Source: an uncultured Phycisphaerales bacterium
Lineage (GTDB): Bacteria; Planctomycetota; Phycisphaerae; Phycisphaerales; SM1A02
Length of the DNA: 16,813 nucleotides
Reading direction: 5' to 3'
Assembly (NCBI GenBank): GCA_946886375.1
Contig: CAMPIL010000028.1
Location: 1-16,813, forward strand
Below, in pieces: positions 7,655 to 14,123 of the stretch. The notes beneath the pieces are model-generated. The model was not told the origin of the DNA. It did not search any database and saw nothing but the letters and a program-made list of their open reading frames with translations. Numbering within the stretch: position 1 is the stretch's first letter; each line of letters opens with the position of its first letter. A program made the position numbers and the translations under genes.

Positions 7655-8188
7655 ATGAAAATTGCGATGTCCGTCGTCGATCACACCACAGTCGCTCAAA
7701 CGCCGCCACAGAACCGCCCCGGCGCGCACGCTGCCATTCACGGCGTGAAGGTGATTGCCCTTCGCCGCATTCCCGATGAGCGCGGCACGGTCATGCACAT
7801 GCTGCGCGCTGACGATCCGCACTTCCTTGGCTTTGGCGAAATCTACTTCTCCACAATCTACAAGGGCGTGGTGAAGGGCTGGCATCGCCATCGCGAGATG
7901 ACGTTGAACTACGCATGCGTCTTCGGCCGGATCAAACTCGCCATGTTCGATGATCGAGCGAACTCCCCCACTCGCGGCAACATCATGGAAGTTTTTCTCG
8001 GCCCGGATGATTACTCGCTCGTGCAGGTTCCCCCCGGCATCTGGAACGGCTTCAAGGGCATGAGCGAACCGCACGCCATCGTCGCCAACTGCTGCACGCA
8101 CGCGCATGATCGCAAGGCCAATCGATCCGATCGCATGGACCCGTTTGAGAACGACATCCCCTACGACTGGCGTTTGAAGTGCGAGTGA
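7655..8188 (+). CDS. RmlC-like cupin, dTDP-4-dehydrorhamnose 3,5-epimerase family, divergent subgroup
   Basis: A 177-aa cupin. GVKVIALRRIPDERGTV shows the DERG motif, KGWHRHREM keeps the position of the catalytic His (GLH in RmlC), and VPPGIWNGFKG corresponds to the VPxGFAHGF strand, with Asn in place of its His. The Tyr near residue 133-139 that acts as acid in RmlC has no obvious counterpart (ANCCTHAHD lies there). The DPFENDIPYDW C-terminus is typical of a known subgroup annotated in this family. The expected role is C3 and/or C5 epimerisation of a 4-keto-6-deoxy nucleotide sugar, as in the 5-epimerase of CDP-ascarylose pathways, but the changed residues leave specificity open. ATG 7655 has AAGGA only one base away; ATG 7667 (173 aa, spacing 13) is the alternative start. 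It sits between the C-methyltransferase and aminotransferase genes. Confidence 0.82.
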   Translation: MKIAMSVVDHTTVAQTPPQNRPGAHAAIHGVKVIALRRIPDERGTVMHMLRADDPHFLGFGEIYFSTIYKGVVKGWHRHREMTLNYACVFGRIKLAMFDDRANSPTRGNIMEVFLGPDDYSLVQVPPGIWNGFKGMSEPHAIVANCCTHAHDRKANRSDRMDPFENDIPYDWRLKCE

Positions 8189-8207
8189 CCGCACTGCGAC
8201 TGATCTC

Positions 8208-9359
8208 ATGGAACAAGCCGCGATACCAGTTTTCGTTCCGCACCTCGGCGTCGATACGCTGAAGGCTGTCACCGACGCGTTCAACGTCGGCTGGATCGGC
8301 ATGGGCGCGACGACGCAGGCGTTCGAAAACGCTCTGCAGAACTATCTCGCCACCGACCGCCACGTTGTCGCCACCATGACGGGAACCGCCGCGCTGCATC
8401 TGGGGCTGCTGCTTGCCGGAACCACCGCGGGCGACGAGGTGATCCTGCCCTCGTTCAATTACATCGCTGACGTGCAGGCAATTTTGTGGTGCGGCGCGAT
8501 TCCCGTGCTCTGCGATGTTGATGAGCGCACGCTCGCGCTTGATCCGCTGCGCGTGCTTGAACTGATCTCGCCTCGCACCAAGGCGATCATGCCGCTGCAT
8601 TTTGCCGGTCGCGTCGGCGATCTGGACGCCATCCATGAAATCGCCTCGCAACGCAAACTTCGCGTGATCGAAGACGCCACGCACGCGCTGGGCTCTTCGC
8701 ACAACGGGCATCGCGTCGGGGCCTTCGGCGACATCGCCTGTTTTTCGTTTGATCCGGTCAAGATCATCACGAGCCTGGATGGCGGCGCGGTGGTGTGCAG
8801 GCGCGAAGAGGACGTTGCCGCGCTGCATCGCCTGCGACTCTTGGGCGTGGACAAGGACACAGCCGAGCGATACAAGAACCGCCGCGCGTGGGAGTACGAT
8901 GTCACGTGCATCGGTTTCCGCGATCACATGACCAACATCAACGCGGCGATCGGTCTCTCGCAACTGGCCCGGCTGGATGAGTTCATCGCCAACCGCCGCC
9001 GCGACTGCCGCGCGTATGACGATGCATTCGCGGGGCTCGACTGGCTGAAGACGTGCGATGCGGAGTGGGACGAGGTGGGCCCGTTCATTTACACCGTTCG
9101 AGTGCTGGATGGAAAGCGCGAAGCGTTCATCGAGCATTTGCGCCGTCGCGATATCGCCAGCGGCATCCACTTTTTACCCTGCCATGAGATGACCTTGTGC
9201 CGCGATCTGCCGCGCGGGCCCATGCCGGTCACCCAGCGCATCTGCCGCGAAATCGTGACGCTTCCGTTGTGGTCGAACATGCCTGCGGATGTGCGCGACC
9301 GCGTCGTAGAGGCGGTGACGGCGTTCGATCCCGCAGGCAAGGTTGCGGTGATGCAGTGA
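8208..9359 (+). CDS. DegT/DnrJ/EryC1/StrS PLP-dependent sugar aminotransferase
   Basis: A 383-aa type I fold PLP enzyme. MTGTAALHLGLLLAG (57-71) is the phosphate-binding loop, GDEVILPSFNYIA (75-87) the following strand, IEDATHALGS (154-163) has the PLP ring-nitrogen Asp at D156, and FSFDPVKIITSLDGGAVV (179-196) has the Schiff-base Lys at K185. The Lys separates it from RfbH-type 3-dehydrases, which have His there. It should transfer an amino group from glutamate or glutamine to a keto position of the nucleotide sugar made by the upstream genes. C-terminal IHFLPCHEM and PLWSNMP match the family. Nineteen bases separate it from the epimerase-like gene, with no strong ribosome binding site. Its stop overlaps an in-frame GTG of the formyltransferase gene. 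Reaction class confident; carbon position and stereochemistry unknown. Confidence 0.93.
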   Translation: MEQAAIPVFVPHLGVDTLKAVTDAFNVGWIGMGATTQAFENALQNYLATDRHVVATMTGTAALHLGLLLAGTTAGDEVILPSFNYIADVQAILWCGAIPVLCDVDERTLALDPLRVLELISPRTKAIMPLHFAGRVGDLDAIHEIASQRKLRVIEDATHALGSSHNGHRVGAFGDIACFSFDPVKIITSLDGGAVVCRREEDVAALHRLRLLGVDKDTAERYKNRRAWEYDVTCIGFRDHMTNINAAIGLSQLARLDEFIANRRRDCRAYDDAFAGLDWLKTCDAEWDEVGPFIYTVRVLDGKREAFIEHLRRRDIASGIHFLPCHEMTLCRDLPRGPMPVTQRICREIVTLPLWSNMPADVRDRVVEAVTAFDPAGKVAVMQ

Positions 9360-9400
9360 ATCGCGATCGCGCCACATCCAGGTTCACGCTGGAAAACCCC

Positions 9401-10156
9401 ATGCGGCTTGCGGTGCTCTGCTCAAGCGGCGGCGGCGTGCTGGATGCTCTTGGTCTGACGCGACGGAGCGGACGTTGGCCGTACGAAATCGCAGGCATTA
9501 TCACGGATCGGCCGTGCGGCGCGGAGAAGGTCGCCCAGATGCACGGTGTGCCGTGCGAGCGCATTGATCCCCCCCAATCGCACACATGGTCCACGCGCGC
9601 TTCCGAAGCGCTCATGCGGTGGTCTCCCGATGCGGTGTTGCTTCTCATGCTCCGCAAAGTCGGTCCGGAGATTTGGCGCGATCTCGAACTCCCCGTGTGG
9701 AATCTGCATCCATCGCTTCTGCCTGCCTACCCGGGCTTGCACGCCTTGGAGCGCAACTACGCCGACGCAGTGGACGCGGCCAATCGCGGCGAAGAAACCC
9801 GCATGGGCGCGACGATCCATGTCGTCACCGATGCGATCGACGCCGGCCCGATCATCAGCCAGCGGTTTTTCACCATCAACGATGGACCGACTCTTGCGCA
9901 CGCGCAGCACATCTGCTTCCTGCACAAGGTTGCGCTGGTGCTGGAGTGCATCTGCAAATTGATCGATGGCACGCTGCCGACGTGGCGCGAAGCGGATGAT
10001 CCGCGCCCCTGGCATGAGCGTTATGCGCTGTGGAAACCCTACGAGTCCATCACGGTTGTGCAAAGGCGCCTCGCTCAGCCGTGGGCTGTGGAATGGATCG
10101 ATAAGAAGAGCCACGAAGGCGCTGCCAAATTGGTCGCGAAGGTTCTCCACGCATGA
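9401..10156 (+). CDS. GART-fold formyltransferase, probable sugar N-formyltransferase
   Basis: A 251-aa formyltransferase-fold protein. MRLAVLCSSGGG at the N-terminus resembles PurN. The catalytic residues are visible: N101 and H103 in WNLHPSLLPAYPG (100-112), and D147 in GATIHVVTDAIDAGPIISQ (136-154). It lacks the C-terminal domain of methionyl-tRNA formyltransferase (Fmt). Given the aminotransferase gene directly upstream, the likely reaction is transfer of formyl from N10-formyltetrahydrofolate to the amino group of a deoxyamino sugar, as in the VioF, QdtF and WlaRD enzymes; this is inference from context. A housekeeping PurN is the main alternative. ATG 9401 fits the family N-terminus and has GGA seven bases before it. 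GTG 9356, overlapping the aminotransferase stop as GTGA, would add 15 residues and is possible. The stop overlaps the WbqC-like start (ATGA at 10153-10156). Confidence 0.85.
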   Translation: MRLAVLCSSGGGVLDALGLTRRSGRWPYEIAGIITDRPCGAEKVAQMHGVPCERIDPPQSHTWSTRASEALMRWSPDAVLLLMLRKVGPEIWRDLELPVWNLHPSLLPAYPGLHALERNYADAVDAANRGEETRMGATIHVVTDAIDAGPIISQRFFTINDGPTLAHAQHICFLHKVALVLECICKLIDGTLPTWREADDPRPWHERYALWKPYESITVVQRRLAQPWAVEWIDKKSHEGAAKLVAKVLHA

Positions 10157-10881
10157 ACCTCGCGGTGATGCAACCCTGTTACCTGCCATGGCGCGGCTAT
10201 TTCGCGTTGATGAAAATGGCCGATGTGTTCATCCATCTGGACGATGTGCCACTGCCGCAGGGGCGCACCTATCAGACCCGCATCGCGATCAAGACATCGC
10301 ACGGCCGGCAATGGCTCAGCGTACCCGTGCATCGCGAATCCAATCAATTGATTTGTGATGTGCAGATCGTTGATGACGGCTGGCGGCACAAACATCGCCG
10401 CACGCTGGCACAGCAGTTGCCGCAATCTTCGCCTCTGGTTGATGACGTGTACGAGCGGCCATGGTCGCACCTGGCCGCGTTGAATATCGCGCTGGCCGAT
10501 CGTCTTGCCGATGCGCTGGACATTCATCGCGAATGCCGGTTGAGCAGCGAGTTCCGCACGCACACGGCGGGCTGGCAGAAAATCCTTGATCTCTGCCGCG
10601 CCACTGGCGCAACGCGCTACATCACCGGCCACGGCGCGAGAAACTATTTCGATCACGAAGCGTTCGAGGCCGCCGGCGTCGATGTGATGTACCTCGATTA
10701 CGACCTGGCCCCCTATCCCCAGCCGCATGGCGATTTTGATCCATTCGTCAGCGTGTTGGACGTTTTGGCCCATGCGGCACACCCGGCTGATTGCATCGGT
10801 GCCAGGCTGGTCCCTTGGCAGGAATTTCTCGCGCGAACGCCGACGAATCATGGCGAGCCCGCCGCTTTGCCGATCACTTGA
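10153..10881 (+). CDS. WbqC-like family protein
   Basis: A 242-aa protein with the WbqC family signatures: MQPCYLPWRGYFALMKMADV (6-25), FIHLDDVPLPQG (26-37), YQTRIAIKTSHGRQWLSVPV (40-59) and a later GATRYITGHGARNYFDHEAFEAAG-type stretch. The family is common in O-antigen and capsule loci. I know of no firmly established biochemical activity; a transferase acting on amino sugars or glycans is often supposed. It has no signal peptide or membrane segment, so it is probably cytoplasmic. The start codon overlaps the formyltransferase stop (ATGA), implying coupled translation and perhaps joint action. It is followed by a 15-bp gap and the CmcI-like gene. Family assignment is confident; function is open. 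Confidence 0.88.
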   Translation: MNLAVMQPCYLPWRGYFALMKMADVFIHLDDVPLPQGRTYQTRIAIKTSHGRQWLSVPVHRESNQLICDVQIVDDGWRHKHRRTLAQQLPQSSPLVDDVYERPWSHLAALNIALADRLADALDIHRECRLSSEFRTHTAGWQKILDLCRATGATRYITGHGARNYFDHEAFEAAGVDVMYLDYDLAPYPQPHGDFDPFVSVLDVLAHAAHPADCIGARLVPWQEFLARTPTNHGEPAALPIT

Positions 10882-10896
10882 CCACGAGAACCCGCC

Positions 10897-11547
10897 ATGA
10901 ACCGCTACGACATGTTCCCGCACATTGAAGACTGCATGAGCATGACGCTGCGCGAGTGGATTCTGTTTCACAACGTCATGCACCGCCACTACACGCGCTA
11001 CAAGGGGCGCAAGGTGCTCAAGCCGCCCTTCGACTGGATCGTGCTCGGCGACATCATCGAGGACACCAATCCGCAGGTGATCATTGAGATCGGCACGTTT
11101 GAAGGCGGAGCCGCGCTGTGGATGGCCGACCTGGTCCAATCGTTGGGGCGAGATTGTCCGGTCATCAGCATCGACATCCGCGACTGCACCGGCGGCGCGC
11201 AGCACCAAGGCGTGAAATGGGTGCGCGGCAACGCAGCCGATCAGACCACGCTCGATGAAGTCAAGAAACTCATCGGCAACCGCCGGGGCATGGTGATCGA
11301 AGATTCCGATCACAAGGAACACGTCACGTCCAAACTGCTCGAAATGTACGCCCCGCTGATCGCGCCGGGGTGCTATTTCATCGTGGAAGACACCATCTGC
11401 GAATTCACCGGCCTGCCGCCGTTCCCCGGCCCGCTGGGCGCGGTGAAGGCGTTCGTTGCGCAGCATCCGGAGTTCATCATCGATCGCAGCCGCGAGAAAT
11501 ACGTGATGACCTACAACCCCATGGGCTATCTTTTGCGACAGAAATGA
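10897..11547 (+). CDS. Cephalosporin hydroxylase family (CmcI-like) protein, probable SAM methyltransferase
   Basis: A 216-aa protein that follows the CmcI pattern: a helical N-terminus ending in KPPFDWIVL, VIIEIGTFEGGAALWMADLV (61-80, the SAM-binding motif), VISIDIRD (89-96), MVIEDSDHKEHV (132-143), YFIVEDTICEFTG (160-172) with the acidic pair used for metal in CmcI, GPLGAVKAFV, and EKYVMTYNPMGYLLR (200-214). In polysaccharide clusters such proteins are generally taken to be O- or N-methyltransferases of sugars, despite the family name. The acidic residues suggest divalent-metal use. It could methylate the sugar made by this operon or the growing glycan. The stop overlaps the next gene's start (ATGA at 11544-11547). 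The family call is strong; the substrate is unknown. Confidence 0.87.
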   Translation: MNRYDMFPHIEDCMSMTLREWILFHNVMHRHYTRYKGRKVLKPPFDWIVLGDIIEDTNPQVIIEIGTFEGGAALWMADLVQSLGRDCPVISIDIRDCTGGAQHQGVKWVRGNAADQTTLDEVKKLIGNRRGMVIEDSDHKEHVTSKLLEMYAPLIAPGCYFIVEDTICEFTGLPPFPGPLGAVKAFVAQHPEFIIDRSREKYVMTYNPMGYLLRQK

Positions 11548-12875
11548 AAACGCCGCGGCTCACCATTGGCATGGTGGTGTACAACGGCGAGGCGCACCTG
11601 GCCCAGGCGATTCAGTCGTTTCTGGATCAGACGTTCAGCAATTTTCAGTTGCTCGTGTTCGACAACGCCTCGACGGATCGCACGTTTGAGATTGCATCGT
11701 CGTTTGCGCAGCGGGACCGCCGCGTCAGCGTGGTGCGCAATCCGCAGAACATCGGCGCACTGGGAAACTTCATCAAAGCCGCCGAAGCCGCGAACACTCC
11801 CCTGTTCTGCTGGGCCGCCCACGATGATTTGCGCGAGCCGGCATTTCTTGAGACGTTGATCGCACTGCTGGATGCGAATCCCGACGCCGCCCTGGCCTGC
11901 TGCGGCACGCGAATCATCGATCCCGACGGCACGTACCGCGAAACGCAGCCGGAATTGCACACGCTGCGCACGACGACAGGCATGACCGGCGCGGAGCGAT
12001 TGCGGATGTATCTTCATCGCGCTCCCGCCACGCCGATTTACGGCGTCTTTCGCACTGCCGCGCTGGCCGATGCCCTGAATGTGTTCCGCGATGCCGCCGC
12101 GCGCCAAGGTCCGCTGCTGCTCTGGCTGGATATCGTGTTTCTCTCGAAGTTCATCAGCGGCCACGGAATGGCCGTCACGCATGAGCCAATGTTCCTCTTT
12201 CGGCGCGGCGGCGTCAGCCATCGCGTGGATCTGTACCGCTCGATAGGCGAACTGATTTGCGCGTTGCGGCTGTTCTCGCGCATGTTGCGATCGGCAATCT
12301 ACGATCCGCGACGAACCTGGCGCGAGGCAACAGGCATCCGTCTTGCGGGTTTCGGCTACTTGTGCCGATGCTTCCTGAGCGCGCCGATTCGCCGGATGGC
12401 GTGGCATCACCTCGGCCGGACGGCGGTCCTGTCGCGATTGCATGCGCGCTGGATGGCGCAATGCATGGCCCCGTTCCGAAGGCTGCGGCAGAGAGTGCGC
12501 ACGCTGCCGCGCGGCAGCCGAATCGTTGTCTTTGGCGCAGGCAAACACACGCGGCGGTGCATTGATGTGATGCGAATCGCGATCGGCCGCCACGCGGAAA
12601 TCGTTGGCGTGTGCGACGATGCCGCGCCCCGCTGCGCGCCAATCGGCGAAACTCCCATCATCGCGCCCGGTCAACTCGCGCACGTGCAGCCGGATGTTCT
12701 GCTGGTTTCAACCGACACCTACGAGGCCGCGATGACCCGCCGCGCCGCTGAAATCGCCCCGCGCGGGACGGCTGTTTGGTGCATTTACGATCCTGCCCTT
12801 GAACACTGCATCAACGATTGCTCCGCGTCCTCCACGTCTGCGATGAACGCTTCCATGGCGTCCATGGCGTCGTGA
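11544..12875 (+). CDS. GT2 family glycosyltransferase with C-terminal PglD-like Rossmann domain
   Basis: A 443-aa protein. The first ~225 residues are a GT-A glycosyltransferase: LTIGMVVYNGEAHLAQAIQS (6-25), LLVFDNASTDRT (36-47), VRNPQNIGALGNF (64-76) and the nucleotide/metal motif AAHDDL (91-96). A basic helical linker follows (about 240-320). Residues ~324-420 form a separate Rossmann-like domain: GSRIVVFGAGKHTRRCIDVM (324-343), EIVGVCDDA (352-360), IGETPIIAPGQL (367-378), PDVLLVSTD. This resembles the nucleotide-sugar-binding half of PglD-type proteins. The last ~17 residues (SASSTSAMNASMASMAS) are low in complexity and come from the stretch overlapping the opposite-strand GT4 gene. ATG 11544 overlaps the CmcI-like stop; the longer reading from 11370 is inside that gene. 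It is the last gene of the plus operon. The GT2 call is strong; donor and acceptor are unknown. Confidence 0.88.
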   Translation: MKTPRLTIGMVVYNGEAHLAQAIQSFLDQTFSNFQLLVFDNASTDRTFEIASSFAQRDRRVSVVRNPQNIGALGNFIKAAEAANTPLFCWAAHDDLREPAFLETLIALLDANPDAALACCGTRIIDPDGTYRETQPELHTLRTTTGMTGAERLRMYLHRAPATPIYGVFRTAALADALNVFRDAAARQGPLLLWLDIVFLSKFISGHGMAVTHEPMFLFRRGGVSHRVDLYRSIGELICALRLFSRMLRSAIYDPRRTWREATGIRLAGFGYLCRCFLSAPIRRMAWHHLGRTAVLSRLHARWMAQCMAPFRRLRQRVRTLPRGSRIVVFGAGKHTRRCIDVMRIAIGRHAEIVGVCDDAAPRCAPIGETPIIAPGQLAHVQPDVLLVSTDTYEAAMTRRAAEIAPRGTAVWCIYDPALEHCINDCSASSTSAMNASMASMAS

Positions 12876-14089
12876 CCGGGCAATTCGACCGGCATCGTGT
12901 TCCAATTCGATTTGATGCTCTGGACAAACGCCTGACGCTTCGCGAGATGTCGATCCGGATTGCACGCATCAAACAATTGCTTGCGGCATTTCTCGGCAAT
13001 CTTTCGTGCCGCTTCCCCATCCGCCAGCATCATCAGTTGCGCATCGGCAAGCGCACGCGCATCGCCTGCGGAAAATCGAGGAAGGTCCGGAACGTGCTCG
13101 ATCCACCCGACCTGATCCGAAACCACCACAGGCGTGCCGCAGGCGAGCGATTCCGAAACGACGAAAGGCGAGTTGTCGAACATACTCGGAACGACGGCCA
13201 GCGTCGCGCCGGCAATCTGAGCCTGAACACGCTCATGCGACAGCGATCCACTCCATGTGAAGCGATCTCGAAATTGCGGTTCGATCAACGATCGGACGTG
13301 CGCAGCCATGCTCGTGCCGCCAGGCGCGGTCGGCGTGTCACCGCCGATCAGCATCGCATTCGCATTTGCCCTCGTTCGGAACACGAGGTTGAGACTGCGG
13401 GCCCACGTGTCAACGCCCTTGCGCGGCTGGACCGAACCCACCAACACGATCGACTCGCATCGTGACCGCTCCTGCATCGCCACGGTCTTTGCAGGCGCGG
13501 CGATCGGGTACGCAAGCACGGCAGAGGCTTTCGCGCGCGGCAGCCGCTGACGGAGCAGGTCGCTTGCAGTGATCAATCCGTCGGCGGTCGCGATCGCCTG
13601 CTGCTCCCAATCGTGATAGATCGTTCGGCCGAACCGCGTCGCGTCCGCGCCATTGACCTGCTCTTCCATGAACATTGGCGTGTGAGCGTGAACGATCATG
13701 GGCACGCCCGCCGCGCGAAACCGTTCGCGCACGCGGCGGCTGGCCAGTGAAACAAATCCTTCGGCCTGGCAATCGACGAATTCGATCGCATCGAAATCCG
13801 TCCCGAGCGTCATCAGGCGCTTCGCCACCGCCAGCGACCACAAGGCATAACCGTAGGGTCGCACGCGCTCCAACCGGCGCAGGGCATCGATCCGGTCCGC
13901 AAATTCTTCGGCCATGTCGATGGTCGTGACCTCATGGATTCGCGCGCCCCTGGGCGAATTCGGTCCGGGACGCGTGATCAGTTCCACGCTCCATCCGGCG
14001 CGAACCGCTGCACCCACAGCATGCGAAACGTACGTTCCGATTCCGCCGTGCGTCGGATGATGTTGCGCACTTACCAGAAGCCAGCGCAT
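12785..14089 (-). CDS. GT4 family glycosyltransferase
   Basis: A 434-aa GT-B fold enzyme. The N-terminal domain has HHPTHGGIGTYVSHAVGAAV (10-29), typical of the acceptor-side loop, then WSVELITR and HAHTPMF. The C-terminal donor domain has VLVGSVQPRKGVDTW (215-229), AMLIGGDTP, LAVVPSMFDNSPFVVSESLA (297-316, with E313 in the donor-ribose position) and CGTPVVVSDQVGW (317-329). It would retain anomeric configuration and use a nucleotide sugar; the sugar is not predictable. The ATG start at 14089 lies 34 bp after the 809-aa protein's stop, in the same direction, so the two form an operon. The final 91 bp overlap the end of the plus-strand GT2 gene tail-to-tail. The C-terminal ~30 residues inside that overlap (PVELPGHDAMDAMEAF...) lie past the fold's usual end and may be an extension. 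Confidence 0.9.
   Translation of the reverse strand: MRWLLVSAQHHPTHGGIGTYVSHAVGAAVRAGWSVELITRPGPNSPRGARIHEVTTIDMAEEFADRIDALRRLERVRPYGYALWSLAVAKRLMTLGTDFDAIEFVDCQAEGFVSLASRRVRERFRAAGVPMIVHAHTPMFMEEQVNGADATRFGRTIYHDWEQQAIATADGLITASDLLRQRLPRAKASAVLAYPIAAPAKTVAMQERSRCESIVLVGSVQPRKGVDTWARSLNLVFRTRANANAMLIGGDTPTAPGGTSMAAHVRSLIEPQFRDRFTWSGSLSHERVQAQIAGATLAVVPSMFDNSPFVVSESLACGTPVVVSDQVGWIEHVPDLPRFSAGDARALADAQLMMLADGEAARKIAEKCRKQLFDACNPDRHLAKRQAFVQSIKSNWNTMPVELPGHDAMDAMEAFIADVEDAEQSLMQCSRAGS
12852..12869. repeat. Two 9-bp tandem copies inside the convergent gene overlap
   Basis: TCCATGGCG occurs twice in direct succession (12852-12860 and 12861-12869). On the plus strand it gives the repeated Met-Ala-Ser at the end of the GT2; on the minus strand it gives the doubled Asp-Ala-Met of the GT4 tail. 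A multiple of three, it preserves both frames. Confidence 0.7.
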
Positions 14090-14123
14090 GATTCGCTCCG
14101 ATGCAGGTGCGTGTTCGCATTCA

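Noticed and set aside
8208..9359. RfbH-type CDP-4-keto-6-deoxyglucose 3-dehydrase next to rfbF and rfbG
   Set aside because: RfbH has His in place of the PLP lysine; this protein has Lys at 185 (FDPVKIIT), so it is an ordinary aminotransferase.
9363..9370. GCGATCGC octamer resembling the cyanobacterial HIP1 repeat
   Set aside because: I noted only this copy, and similar GATC-rich strings are expected at this base composition.
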